A stretch of DNA of 64,000 nt from assembly GCA_029260075.1 (NCBI GenBank), contig JAJDDY010000033.1:1-64000 (forward strand), written 5' to 3'. This DNA comes from Phycisphaerae bacterium. Lineage in GTDB: Bacteria; Planctomycetota; Phycisphaerae; UBA1845. The position numbers were made by a program, and so were the translations under genes. This document shows, in pieces, positions 34,615 through 44,314 of this stretch. Within the stretch, counting starts at the first letter, position 1. Each line of letters begins with the position of its first letter. The notes beneath the pieces were generated by a model. The model saw nothing but the letters and a program-made list of their open reading frames with translations. It did no database searches and was not told the DNA's origin.

Positions 34615-36786
34615 ATGAATCTTCAACGGAACCAGGAAACCTGTCGCGCCATTTGGGCTTGTGTCGTCATCCTTGCACTTGCCAGCGTCGGTTACGCTGA
34701 GCCCTCGTCACCATCGAACCACGAGCATACGAACCGCCTCGCGCAGTCCGCCAGTCCATACCTTCTTCAACACGCCCACAACCCGGTCAACTGGTATCCA
34801 TGGGGCGACGAGGCGTTCGAGCGTGCGCGTGCCGAGGACAAACCCGTTTTTCTCAGCATCGGATACGCCGCGTGCCATTGGTGTCATGTTATGGAACGCG
34901 AGAGCTTCGAAAATGAAGAACTCGCCGCGGTGATGAACGAACATTTCATTGCCATCAAGGTGGACCGCGAGGAACGGCCTGACATCGATGAAATCTACAT
35001 GGCTGCCACCATCGCCGCCACCGGTCGCGGCGGGTGGCCTATGTCGGTCTTCATGACACCCGATCGTCGACCCTTCCTTTGTGGCACGTACTTCCCTCGA
35101 CGGGACCGGGGTGGGCGGCGCGGTTTGCAGGACTTGTGCGTGGACATCGCCGCACAGTGGAAAGCCGATCGACCGCGTTTGTTGAGTCAAGCCAAGGAGC
35201 TTGTGCAGCAGGTTCGCAATCGGAAGCGCGTGGCGGGTGGTGGCACGATTCCCACAAGGCAAACGGTAGCCCGTAGCGTCGACCGGATCGCTCGTGGGTT
35301 CGATCCCAAGCTCGGCGGTCGACGTAGTCGAAGCAATAAGTTTCCACCGACGATGGCGATGGAATTGATGCTGCGCGAGTTTGCGACGCAGCGGGTGGTG
35401 TCCAAACCGGAGTTGATCGAAACGGTGGAGACAACGCTGACGCGGATGGCGGACGGCGGTATCTACGACCACATCGGCGGTGGCATCTGTCGCTACAGCA
35501 CAGACCCGCGCTGGTTTGCTCCACACTTCGAGAAAATGCTGTACGACCAGGCCACCGTGAGCGGTGTGTTCCTCAGCGCCTATCAATTCACCGGGAAGGC
35601 TCGATACGCCCGGGTGGCGCGAAGCATCTTGGATTATTGCGTGGCTGATCTTCAGGACTCGCGCGGTGGATTCTATGCGTCGCGCGACGCGGACAGCGAG
35701 GGTGAGGAAGGTGAGTTTTATGTCTGGCGCCGAAGCCAGATCGAAGCGCTGCTGTCGCCGGATGACGCCGACCTGTTCTGTTCGTACTACAATGTTCGTC
35801 CTCAGGGTAATTGGCATCGCGGGAAGAATATTCTTTTCGTCTCGACCGAAGATGCGGCGTTTGCGGATGCGCACGGCATGACTGTCGACGTCTGGCGCGA
35901 ACGATTGGAACGTATGCGTCGGATTATCTTTGACGCACGGGCGAAGCGTGAGGCGCCTCGTCTTGATGACAAGGTCTTGGTTGAGTGGAATGGGCTGCTC
36001 ATTACCAGTCTTGCCCGAGCGTACCGTATCTTGGACGAACCGAAGTATCGAGTGGCTGCTGAGCGTGCGGCTACGTTCATTCTGAGCGAAATGGTTCGCG
36101 ACGGTCAACTCTTTCGCGCCCACCGTCGCGGCAAGACGCACATATCCGCGTACGCCAGCGACTACGCGAACTTGATCGAGGGGCTGATCACGCTTTACGA
36201 AACGACGTTCGACCGAAAGTGGTTGACGGCCGCGACGGAGCTCAACGAGCGATTGATCAAAGATTTTCAAGACGTTAAGCGCGGTGGGTTTTTCTATACG
36301 GCCACCGATGCGGAGCCGCTATTAACGCGAAGTAAGAACGCCCGCGATAGCGTCGTGCCCTCCGGAACGTCGACGGCCGTGCTGAACTTGCTCAAACTGT
36401 CGATCCTTCTTCACCGTCCGGACCTTAAGGAAACAGCGGAACGCGCCCTGGCGGCGATGCAAACCATGGTGGCGCGTGGTCAACTGGAGCGCTTGCAATG
36501 GGCGGTTCTTTTTTACCACGATAAACCCAAGGAGATCGCCATCATCGGTGACTCCAACGCCGCTGCGACGAAAGCGCTAATCGACGAGGTGTACAGTCGT
36601 TATCTTCCCAACAAGGTCGTGGCTTCTTGCCCACCGGCCGAGGCGCTCACGCCGACCGCACTACCCTTGCTCGAACGTAAGACGCTGCGGCAAGGCAAGC
36701 CCGCAGCCTACGTTTGTCGCGATTACCTATGCGGTCGACCGGTGACGGCGCCGGCGGATCTCGCGAAACAACTCGAAGCCGACTAA
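34615..36786 (+). CDS. YyaL/SSP411-type thioredoxin-domain protein
   Basis: 723 residues from ATG 34615; a GTG at 34579 is less likely because a signal-like hydrophobic stretch begins after the ATG ([19 protein letters not shown]). Residues about 40-200 are the thioredoxin-like DUF255 domain: [36 protein letters not shown] (with the conserved CHWCH) and [13 protein letters not shown]. The rest is an (alpha/alpha)6 barrel, with [20 protein letters not shown] and [16 protein letters not shown]. Function of the family is not settled; the barrel resembles sugar epimerases and unsaturated glucuronyl hydrolases. Export is suggested here. The TAA stop coincides with the TA flank of an R3 element. 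Confidence 0.9.
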   Translation: MNLQRNQETCRAIWACVVILALASVGYAEPSSPSNHEHTNRLAQSASPYLLQHAHNPVNWYPWGDEAFERARAEDKPVFLSIGYAACHWCHVMERESFENEELAAVMNEHFIAIKVDREERPDIDEIYMAATIAATGRGGWPMSVFMTPDRRPFLCGTYFPRRDRGGRRGLQDLCVDIAAQWKADRPRLLSQAKELVQQVRNRKRVAGGGTIPTRQTVARSVDRIARGFDPKLGGRRSRSNKFPPTMAMELMLREFATQRVVSKPELIETVETTLTRMADGGIYDHIGGGICRYSTDPRWFAPHFEKMLYDQATVSGVFLSAYQFTGKARYARVARSILDYCVADLQDSRGGFYASRDADSEGEEGEFYVWRRSQIEALLSPDDADLFCSYYNVRPQGNWHRGKNILFVSTEDAAFADAHGMTVDVWRERLERMRRIIFDARAKREAPRLDDKVLVEWNGLLITSLARAYRILDEPKYRVAAERAATFILSEMVRDGQLFRAHRRGKTHISAYASDYANLIEGLITLYETTFDRKWLTAATELNERLIKDFQDVKRGGFFYTATDAEPLLTRSKNARDSVVPSGTSTAVLNLLKLSILLHRPDLKETAERALAAMQTMVARGQLERLQWAVLFYHDKPKEIAIIGDSNAAATKALIDEVYSRYLPNKVVASCPPAEALTPTALPLLERKTLRQGKPAAYVCRDYLCGRPVTAPADLAKQLEAD

Positions 36787-36934
36787 CGCTCTGTCGCACG
36801 TCGAAGGGTGGATCTACCGAGCCGCCACCGTAAGGAAGCGGACGTTTGAAATCCCGTCGTGACAGCTTGCAACCGCTTCCTCACGGTCATGGCTAGGATC
36901 GGACGAGCCCGTGACTGGAGTCGTCACAAAGCGC
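36786..36934. mobile_element. R3 element, 149 bp, overlapping a stop codon
   Basis: Left end ACGCTCTGTCGCAC and right end GTCACAAAGCGC are inverted repeats; TA borders both sides (36784-36785 and 36935-36936). The interior pairs CCGCCACCGTAAGGAAGCG with CGCTTCCTCACGGTCATGGC. The TAA stop of the YyaL-like gene is the left TA plus the first element base. Same length and layout as the copy at 20873-21021. The remaining gap to 37085 holds nothing recognisable. Confidence 0.82.
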
Positions 36935-37084
36935 TAGATCAAGGCCGCTGCTCCTGCGCTTTCGGCTCGGATCGTTTCGAATCTTGCCAGCGGCGCGTCC
37001 GTGCCGATAATCGAGTGCGTCCGCTGTCCTTCTTGGAACGGCGACAATCCGATTGCGCTGACCAACGCAACCGAGAGGGCAGTG

Positions 37085-38728
37085 ATGAGCACATTTCATA
37101 TCTTGGCAGCGGCGACGTACTGGCTGCTGATCGTTCTGTGGACGTTCATCTTTACGTTCTACCTGATTCGTCTCCGGCGTCAGCGTCTGAAGAATGCGTT
37201 GTTCGTGACGCTCATCGTCGTTTTGGCGATCGATGCGTTTCGGAGCCTGTTCGAGAGCTTGTACTTTGGTGTTTGGTACACCGCTCTGGCCGGAATGCTT
37301 CCGGAATCTATTCAGACCTTCTTGGAATATCCCGGGGCCGTGCTGATTCCCAAGCTACTCAACGTCGTAACGGCGTCGATAATTATTCTCATTCTGCTGC
37401 GTCGGTGGATACCGGAGGAGGAGGCGGAGCTACGAGCCTACAGAAATCGAGAGCGGGACTTGCAAAATGAAGTGGCCGCCCGCACCGGCGCATTGAAGGA
37501 GACGAATGAACGACTTCGCCAGGAGATCGACGAACACTCGCGAGTCAAGGACGCACTAAGGCATGCACAGAAGATGGAGGCTGTGGGCCGGCTTGCGGGT
37601 GGTGTCTCCCACGATTTCAATAACCGACTGATGACGATCCTGGGCAACGCCGAGCTGGTGTTGAAGACGCTGGACCAACCGACTGCCGAGATTGATCGAG
37701 AGCGGATCAGGTCGTGCGTGGAAGATATGAAGCTCGCCGGCGAGCGCGGGGCGGAACTCGTACGACAACTGCTTACCTTCAGTCGAAAGCAATTGGTCAA
37801 GTCAGAAACTCTGGATACATGTCGCATACTCGCGCAAACCAAGGAAATGTTGACGTGTTTGATGCCGGAAAACATCAAGTTGGAGACGCTGGTCGCGGCC
37901 GACGTTTCCTCGATCTTCGGCGTGGCCAGTCAAGTCGAACAAATCATCATGAACTTGGTTCTCAATGCGAGGGACTCGATCGCGAGCAACGGCCACGTTT
38001 CTGTGGCGTGTATGAACGCAAGTGTTTCTAACGAGGAGTCTGCCGTTCATCCGGGATCTCGACCCGGTCCACACGTGATGATTTCTGTTAAGGACGATGG
38101 GATCGGCATGACGTCGGAGTTGGTTCTGAACATTTTCGAACCGTTCTTCACAACCAAGCCCATCGGAAAAGGCACCGGTCTGGGCCTGGCCAGTGTTGAC
38201 GGTCTCGTGAGTCAGATGAACGGATTCGTGACCGTTGAAAGCGAGCAAGGCATTGGGACGATCTTCAAAGTGTTCCTACCGGCGGCTGCCGGGACCCTGC
38301 TGGAGCCATCGAAACCCGAAAGAGAACGTTGTGCGGGTGACGGCGAAACTGTGTTGGTTTGCGAGGACGAACCGGCCGTCCGAAAGGTGACGTCGCAAAT
38401 CTTGAGGGAGGGCGGGTATCGTGTCGTGGAAGCCGAGAACGGAGAGGCGGCGCTCGACATCTTGCGGAGCGGTCGCAACGCGGTTGACGTGCTCGTTACC
38501 GATCTCGTCATGCCGGGATTGACCGGGCAGGAGTTGTCTCAACAGGCCGGTCTGGAATGTCCGAAGCTGCGCACGATTTTTGTCTCGGGTTATGCGTCGA
38601 CCGCCGCGAACAGCGATCTCACAACGACGCAAAAGCAAGCGTTTCTGAACAAACCCTTTGAGATTGCCGAGCTGCTGGGGATGGTGCGGGCCGCCCTCGA
38701 CGCGCGCAACGTCGACAAAGAAGCATGA
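37085..38728 (+). CDS. Hybrid sensor histidine kinase with receiver domain
   Basis: 547 residues from ATG 37085, with GAGAGGG five bases upstream. Three hydrophobic segments (about 3-27, 38-65 and 83-103) form a membrane sensor without a recognisable ligand domain. A short coiled coil leads to the HisKA domain, with phospho-acceptor His in [17 protein letters not shown]. The ATPase domain shows [10 protein letters not shown] (N box), KDDGIGMT (G1) and [14 protein letters not shown] (G2). The C-terminal receiver domain has [13 protein letters not shown], phospho-acceptor Asp in [14 protein letters not shown], and LNKPFEI. No separate response regulator is adjacent. The gene ends 88 bases before the molybdopterin oxidoreductase gene, which may be co-transcribed. 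Confidence 0.92.
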   Translation: MSTFHILAAATYWLLIVLWTFIFTFYLIRLRRQRLKNALFVTLIVVLAIDAFRSLFESLYFGVWYTALAGMLPESIQTFLEYPGAVLIPKLLNVVTASIIILILLRRWIPEEEAELRAYRNRERDLQNEVAARTGALKETNERLRQEIDEHSRVKDALRHAQKMEAVGRLAGGVSHDFNNRLMTILGNAELVLKTLDQPTAEIDRERIRSCVEDMKLAGERGAELVRQLLTFSRKQLVKSETLDTCRILAQTKEMLTCLMPENIKLETLVAADVSSIFGVASQVEQIIMNLVLNARDSIASNGHVSVACMNASVSNEESAVHPGSRPGPHVMISVKDDGIGMTSELVLNIFEPFFTTKPIGKGTGLGLASVDGLVSQMNGFVTVESEQGIGTIFKVFLPAAAGTLLEPSKPERERCAGDGETVLVCEDEPAVRKVTSQILREGGYRVVEAENGEAALDILRSGRNAVDVLVTDLVMPGLTGQELSQQAGLECPKLRTIFVSGYASTAANSDLTTTQKQAFLNKPFEIAELLGMVRAALDARNVDKEA

Positions 38729-38816
38729 TCGACGTCGCTTCGCGTGGCCTGTGGTGCCTCTTCAGACAACATCTCGCTTGGCGGCGATTATCTTCGTCTC
38801 CTTGGGAGCGTACACG

Positions 38817-40997
38817 ATGAATAATCTCACTAGTGGCGGAGGTTGGCCGGCCATCCGCTACACGTTGAACGTGGCCCGCAAGGTTGGTTGGTTTCGCTTG
38901 TGGCGGACGTTGCGCAGCAAGAACGCCTGCAAGACGTGCGCGCTGGGTATGGGCGGGCAGCTTGGCGGCATGCACAACGAACTCGGTCGCTGGCCTGAAG
39001 TGTGCAAGAAATCTCTTCAAGCCATCGCCGCCGACGCCCAAGACGGCATCGATCCGGAGTTCTTCCGCACACATGGCTTTGACGAACTGCGCAAGCTCTC
39101 GCCGCGCGAACTGGAGGCCTGCGGTCGCCTCGTACAACCGCTCTACGCCGGTCCGCACGACGACGGATACAGCGTCGTTTCGTGGGATCAGGCGCTCGCT
39201 CATGTGGTGAACGGCATGAAGTCCTGCGAACCGGAGCAGGCGTTCTTCTACGTCAGCGGGCGATCGTCGAACGAAGCCGCGTTTCTTCTCCAACTCTTTG
39301 CACGGATGTATGGCACGAACCACGTCAACAATTGCTCTTACTATTGTCATCAGGCAAGCGGCGTGGGGCTCACCGAGTCGCTTGGCAGTGGGACGGCTAC
39401 TGTCGTGCTCGACGACGTCGAACATGCCGACCTCCTGTTCCTAATCGGGGGCAATCCGGCGTCGAACCATCCGCGCCTGATGCGTACGCTCGTGAACATC
39501 CGCCGACGCGGCGGACACGTGGTTGTGATCAATCCCGTTGTCGAGACGGGGCTTGTGAACTTTCGTGTGCCGTCCGATGTGCGAAGTTTGCTGTTCGGCA
39601 GCGAGATCGCCAGCGACTACGTGCAGCCTCACATTGGCGGCGACATCGCGGTGTTCACCGGCATGGCCAAGGCTTTGCTCTCGCGCGGTGCGATCGACCA
39701 GGAGTTTATCCGCAAAGCTACGCTGGGTTGGGATGCGTATCGAGCGCAAGTCGACGGCACCTCGTGGGATCAAATCGAACGATGCGGCGGCGTCGATCGG
39801 GCGACGATCAAGCGCCTTGCGAATCGTTACATCGCAGCCAGAAACGTGGTTTTCGCTTGGACCATGGGCATCACGCACCATACGCACGGGGCCGCGAATG
39901 TGCAGTCGATCGTCAACCTGGCGCTGATGCGCGGGATGGTGGGTCGACGCCACGCGGGCTTGCTTCCCATTCGTGGGCACAGCAACGTGCAGGGCATTGG
40001 TTCCGTGGGCGTGACGCCGAAGCTCAAGGAAGCCATATTCGCGAGACTCAAGAGTGAGTACCGCGTGAACGTTTCCACTCATGCCGGGTACGACACGATG
40101 GGCTGTATGGAGGCTGCCGACCGGGGTGACATGGGCTTGGCGTTTTGTCTCGGTGGCAACTTGTACGGCGCGAATCCGGACGCATCGTTCGCAGAGCGTG
40201 CCCTGTCGAAGATTGATACGACGGTGTACCTGAGTACCACTTTGAACACGGGTCACGCCTACGGACGCGGGCGCGAAACGATCATTCTGCCGGTGTTGGC
40301 CCGCGATGAGGAGCCCCAGAAGACTACGCAGGAGTCGATGTTCAGCTACGTCCGGCTCAGTGATGGCGGGCAGGCTGGTTGCGAGGGGCCTCGGAGTGAG
40401 GTGTCTATTATTGCTTCGGTGGCGCGGTCGCTCTTAGGTGACGATGTGGCGGTTGATTGGGCGGAGATGGAAAAACACCAGACGATCCGCCGGATGATTG
40501 CCAAGGTCGTTCCCGGATACGAAAAACTCGATGACATCGATCGGACGAAGGAAGAATTTCAGATCGACGGTCGCACGTTTCACACGCCGAGCTTTCCGAC
40601 GCCCTCGGGTAAAGCCACGTTTTCGCCACATCCCATTCCCGAACTCCGCGGCGGTTCGGACGAGCTTCGACTTATGACCGTGCGGTCCGAGGGTCAGTTC
40701 AACACCGTAGTGTACGAGGAAGAGGACATTTATCGCGGGCAAGAGCGCCGCGACATCATCATGTTGAATCATGCCGACATTGTGCGCCTCGGCCTAACCG
40801 TGGATCAGCGCGTGGTCGTGCGAAGTGAGGTAGGCGAGATGCGCGGCGTGCTTGTTCGGGAATATGACATACGCGAGGGTAACGCCATGATGTACTTCCC
40901 TGAGGCCAACGTGCTCGTGCCGCGCACCGTGGATCCAAGAACGAAGACGCCGGCGTTCAAGTCTGTGCTTGTACGAATCGGCGCGGAGCATTTGTGA
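38817..40997 (+). CDS. Molybdopterin oxidoreductase, formate-dehydrogenase-alpha-like (YdeP type)
   Basis: 726 residues from ATG 38817, with GGGAG eight bases upstream; the open frame back to 38658 lies over the kinase gene. Near the N-terminus is CKTCALGMGG, a CxxC in place of the full four-Cys cluster site of formate dehydrogenases. The molybdopterin domains follow, with NHVNNCSYYCHQASGVGLTE (Cys at the metal-ligand position), LFLIGGNPASNHPRLMRTL, RGHSNVQGIGSVGVTP and GRGRETIILPVLARDEEPQ; the C-terminal cap binds bis-MGD cofactor (GLTVDQRVVVRSEVGEM). Length and layout match FdhF-like/YdeP proteins of unclear substrate. No electron-transfer or chaperone partner genes are next to it. Confidence 0.88.
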   Translation: MNNLTSGGGWPAIRYTLNVARKVGWFRLWRTLRSKNACKTCALGMGGQLGGMHNELGRWPEVCKKSLQAIAADAQDGIDPEFFRTHGFDELRKLSPRELEACGRLVQPLYAGPHDDGYSVVSWDQALAHVVNGMKSCEPEQAFFYVSGRSSNEAAFLLQLFARMYGTNHVNNCSYYCHQASGVGLTESLGSGTATVVLDDVEHADLLFLIGGNPASNHPRLMRTLVNIRRRGGHVVVINPVVETGLVNFRVPSDVRSLLFGSEIASDYVQPHIGGDIAVFTGMAKALLSRGAIDQEFIRKATLGWDAYRAQVDGTSWDQIERCGGVDRATIKRLANRYIAARNVVFAWTMGITHHTHGAANVQSIVNLALMRGMVGRRHAGLLPIRGHSNVQGIGSVGVTPKLKEAIFARLKSEYRVNVSTHAGYDTMGCMEAADRGDMGLAFCLGGNLYGANPDASFAERALSKIDTTVYLSTTLNTGHAYGRGRETIILPVLARDEEPQKTTQESMFSYVRLSDGGQAGCEGPRSEVSIIASVARSLLGDDVAVDWAEMEKHQTIRRMIAKVVPGYEKLDDIDRTKEEFQIDGRTFHTPSFPTPSGKATFSPHPIPELRGGSDELRLMTVRSEGQFNTVVYEEEDIYRGQERRDIIMLNHADIVRLGLTVDQRVVVRSEVGEMRGVLVREYDIREGNAMMYFPEANVLVPRTVDPRTKTPAFKSVLVRIGAEHL

Positions 40998-41015
40998 AGT
41001 CGCGGCGTTGCTGCT

Positions 41016-41352
41016 GGTGCGTGAATCCTTTCGCGCACCCGCGTTCGTGCGCAATCCTATCCGTGCGTCGCTGTAGCAGCCTGTTGAACAAGACGGGTAT
41101 TCAATCACGTCGCCGCGAATCCGCCTGTGACAACGGGACTTGTCCCCGTCAAGAGGCGGAAATCGCTAATGGATCACCGGCTGGAAGCCGGTGCCACACC
41201 GGAGTGCTGGTGCGTGAATCCCTTCTCGCACCTATCCGAAAGGCCGCTGGTGCGTGAATCCCTTCTCGCACCTTTCCGCACGCCTGCGTCCGCACCGTGT
41301 ACAGCGGATGGGAATCCGCCGAAGATTGTGCCGAGATAGGAATCACGGCACA
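41016..41352. repeat. Nested R1 and R2 repeats
   Basis: R2 hairpins lie at 41016-41039, 41209-41232 and 41249-41272 (arms GGTGCG/CGCACC) and at 41327-41352 (arms TGTGCCG/CGGCACA). Between them, at 41075-41199, is an R1 element starting CAGCCTGTTGAACAAGACGG and ending at its palindrome plus CCACAC. The usual right end (TTTTCAACAGG) is missing and an R2 hairpin begins 10 bases later. The rest of the gap up to 41485 holds no gene. Confidence 0.85.
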
Positions 41353-41485
41353 GCGATTCTCGCTCCGCTCCAAATATCCCCAACCGCCGATATGTCCCAA
41401 CACCGCATGATGACAACCGCTTAGCTTCAGTGCATCATTGACAAGACCGATAACCAAGGCATAGCGACTCTATGGAGCATTCGGT

Positions 41486-42880
41486 ATGCGTTTCGCGGCC
41501 ATCATCGCCAAGACCACAATCACACTCTTGCTCATCGCGGGGGGCGTGTACCTCTGTTTGGGTCTGTGGCTGACATCGAGCGAATGGAACCCGACGGTAT
41601 TCGGTCGTTACAGCTCTAAGTGGTTCATCGTGGCAATGGGCGTGAGTGCGACGGTTGTCGCGTGCGTCGTTGTCGCCATACGCGCTGTGTGGGAGTCAGC
41701 CGTGCTGTCGAGGGACGCCACGTGCCTGTCGCTTCGAAAGAGGATGGCCTTCTGCGCGATCATTACGGGAGTTGGTTTGATCGGGAGCGAAGTTCTGCTA
41801 CGGGTTGTCTCGCGGGAGCACCGGGTCGAGCTCGCTGGCAACGATTTGGCGTCCGCGCGTTCTTTTCATTCTTCTCTTCAATGGGCTCATCGCGTTGAGC
41901 AAGACGGCCAACTTGTTCGGGCGTTTCGTGGACGCGTCTTTGACACGAAGAAACATGCGACGTGGCGGATCGCCTGCTTGGGTGGTTCCACGACGAACGG
42001 ATTCATGCTTCCTGAGGAAGAGACGTGGCCGGCGATTTTGGAAGAGTTGTTGCGCGATCGCGGTTTGGATGTTGAAGTGATCAACGCCGGTCGGGCGTGG
42101 TATACGACGGCCCAGTCGCTGGTCAGTTACACACTCGACGTTCGCTTCTTCGACCCCGACCTCGTGATTGTGATGCACGCATACAACGATCTTGGCCGAA
42201 GCTTTCCGCTTCCTGGCGAAGCTCCGTTCGAGCGAGATTACGGATCCTATCAAGGCCCGATGCGCCGTCTGCTCGAACCGACGCGACGTAGTGAAGACAC
42301 ATCTTCGTGGTCGTATGTACTTGGCGCATCCGCACTCTATCGTTCACTGTGTAGGGTCACCGCCATCGACCGAATGTTCTACAAATCGCTGAGCGCATCA
42401 CGGCAACGACCGGCGGTAGCTGCGACCGTGGACGTCGGCCTCTCGGGGTTCCCAGCTATTCAGTCGCACCGGGACAATCTGGAATACCTCGTCAAACTTT
42501 GTCATGCCGACGGACGTGGCGTGATTCTACTTACGCAGGGGCACCTTTTTCGCCATGAGCGCTACGCCGACCGTCCGTCCAACTGGTTCACTCAGAGCGG
42601 GTCAGCCGTATCGGCGAACAGCGTGGCCGACGCCATGGACGAGTGCTCGCGAAGCATTCAAGCGGTCGGCGGCGATCTTGACGCGCCGGTCGTAGATGCG
42701 GCCAGTGCTCTGGGAAGCAACCCCGACCATTTTCTCGACCACCTGCACCTCGCGTTGGCTGGCGACCGCGTGATCGCGAAACTGGTTGCACCGGTTGCAG
42801 CGGCATTGCTGACTCAACGCGATTCCGAAAGTCGTCAAGCCGACAACCGACCGGCCACACCGGCCGACTGGCGTCCCTAA
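41486..42880 (+). CDS. Membrane-anchored SGNH/GDSL hydrolase-like protein
   Basis: 464 residues, GGAG about eight bases before ATG 41486. Three hydrophobic segments at the N-terminus (about 8-30, 48-70 and 90-110) are followed by an SGNH esterase fold: IACLGGSTTNGFMLPEEETW (block I, with Ser in GGST), VEVINAGRAWYTTAQSL (block II), IVMHAYNDLGRS (block III, ND) and SNPDHFLDHLHLALAGD (block V, DxxH with catalytic Asp and His). All four catalytic elements are thus present. Such membrane-linked hydrolases often add or remove acyl groups on surface polysaccharides. The likely side of action is extracytoplasmic. No operon partner is close. Confidence 0.82.
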   Translation: MRFAAIIAKTTITLLLIAGGVYLCLGLWLTSSEWNPTVFGRYSSKWFIVAMGVSATVVACVVVAIRAVWESAVLSRDATCLSLRKRMAFCAIITGVGLIGSEVLLRVVSREHRVELAGNDLASARSFHSSLQWAHRVEQDGQLVRAFRGRVFDTKKHATWRIACLGGSTTNGFMLPEEETWPAILEELLRDRGLDVEVINAGRAWYTTAQSLVSYTLDVRFFDPDLVIVMHAYNDLGRSFPLPGEAPFERDYGSYQGPMRRLLEPTRRSEDTSSWSYVLGASALYRSLCRVTAIDRMFYKSLSASRQRPAVAATVDVGLSGFPAIQSHRDNLEYLVKLCHADGRGVILLTQGHLFRHERYADRPSNWFTQSGSAVSANSVADAMDECSRSIQAVGGDLDAPVVDAASALGSNPDHFLDHLHLALAGDRVIAKLVAPVAAALLTQRDSESRQADNRPATPADWRP

Positions 42881-43417
42881 GCGCGAAAGCAATTCCTGTC
42901 CGCCGCTGCTGCCCTCGCGTATCGCGGCGACGCGGCGGCCGTCACATCGGCTGTGGGCAGTTCCGACGCGATCCCCCTGGTAGATTCTGTCCCAGTCCCG
43001 AGTGCCCCATACAAATGAACAAGTATCAGACCGGAAATGCGGCAAGATAGACCAGGATTCGGGGTGAAGGTCATTCGTAAGCCAACTCTACAGGCTTGCG
43101 GAACCAGTTCTGAGAGATTTGCAATTGGCCTCTGGCACCCAACATGCCGGCTGATCACGCTGTGCCCGCCAAGCGTGTTCGTTGCGAACCTGGGCGCTGA
43201 GTGGCCGAAGTCCGTGCCGATGAGCCGATGATGATCCCAAGACCTTGCAGAACTACGACGACGGGGCCAGTCGCGTTAAGTCGCGCCTATTGAAAACTTC
43301 GACGGCGCATGATAGGACCGGGCGAAAGGACAGATCAGACGCTTGAGACGGATCAGTTGCATGAGTCTGAATCGTTCAACGTGGGCAGGCGCTCAGAGGA
43401 TCCTTGCGCTGAGTTCG
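42881..43417. other. Intergenic region without a recognised gene
   Basis: About 540 bases. Short open frames (for example 42877-43158 minus and 43037-43231 plus) show no domain, no ribosome-binding site and no neighbour-like composition. No RNA gene or known riboswitch was recognised by eye. Only weak local hairpins were noted. Confidence 0.4.
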
Positions 43418-43556
43418 TGCGCGTGTGGTAAGACGTATCAGAGGGTTCGCGACAAACCGAACCGCGCCCGTGAGGAAGCGGTTTTCATTCGCTAGCCCGG
43501 TCACTTCCTCACGCGTGCGGCGCAGTAAACCCGTCACTGCATGTGTGCCAGAGCAC
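43418..43556. mobile_element. R3 element with one decayed end, overlapping a stop codon
   Basis: The right end GTGTGCCAGAGCAC (43543-43556) is followed by TA (43557-43558). On the minus strand, TA plus the first element base make the TAG stop of the coiled-coil gene. The core pairs CCGCGCCCGTGAGGAAGCG with CACTTCCTCACGCGTGCGG. The left end is decayed and its boundary is approximate. Confidence 0.65.
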
Positions 43557-44314
43557 TACTCGTCGCCAAGCAGGCCTCCGTTCTCTATTCCGTTTTCAAG
43601 AATGACCTGCACCATGTGCTTCGATGCTTCGGACGTTCTACCCATTTCCGCATAGATGTCCTTGAGTGCGAAGCGAATGGCGGTGCGCGCGCCGACGTTC
43701 TTCGACTTTTCGAGCAGTTGCTCAAGTTGTGCGCCCGCAGCTTCTGGATGGCCGGCGGCGAGGTGTAGCTCGACGAGTGATTGCGTGGCCATCAGGATGG
43801 CCTGCGGCGGATCGAAAGCGAGTTCACGCCAACTCGCGACGTACTCAAGTCGGTCGGTCATGGTCATCAGGTCACGTCGCTCCGCGTCACGCTCCTGGGC
43901 CACCATCGCGCGTTCCAGTTCGATTTGGGCTCGCTGCATCTGCGCTTGAACTTCCACAAGCTCGCGACGCAGTCCGTGGGCCGCGTCCTCGTTCCCGTCG
44001 ATTTCCATACGCTCCAACACCGAGCGAAGGTCGACTTCCTGGAGACGAACTCGCTGGAGCTCGTGCGTCATCTCACGGACGCGAGCCTCTTGATCTTGCT
44101 CACTTGCCTCGCGGTGCTGTTCGACCTGCCGAATTGCTTCGGCGATGGTTCGAACCTGCTTTGCGTATTCCCTTTTGCTCTTCTCTTCGTCCGACCGGCC
44201 ATCTGTGATTTCATCCCCACCGCGCGCGGGGCCAACCGCGCGGACCGATTCGAGCGTCATCAGAATCGTCAGAAGTGTTGTGCCAACTACGAGGGTCTTC
44301 CAATGGGACAACAT
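43556..44314 (-). CDS. Secreted coiled-coil protein with C-terminal TPR-like helices
   Basis: 252 residues. AAAAGGAG eight bases before ATG 44314 is the clearest ribosome-binding site in this area. A signal peptide (LVVGTTLLTILMTLESVRA) is followed by a long, charged coiled coil (about 40-165, Glu/Gln/Arg-rich with EVQAQMQRAQIELERAMVAQ) and then helices with TPR-like spacing (LVELHLAAGHPEAAGAQLEQ, AIRFALKDIYAEMGRTSEAS). Location is probably periplasmic. No enzyme motif is seen. Position behind an ECF sigma factor and an anti-sigma factor suggests it belongs to the same regulon, perhaps as a scaffold. No specific function can be named. Confidence 0.75.
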   Translation of the reverse strand: MLSHWKTLVVGTTLLTILMTLESVRAVGPARGGDEITDGRSDEEKSKREYAKQVRTIAEAIRQVEQHREASEQDQEARVREMTHELQRVRLQEVDLRSVLERMEIDGNEDAAHGLRRELVEVQAQMQRAQIELERAMVAQERDAERRDLMTMTDRLEYVASWRELAFDPPQAILMATQSLVELHLAAGHPEAAGAQLEQLLEKSKNVGARTAIRFALKDIYAEMGRTSEASKHMVQVILENGIENGGLLGDE

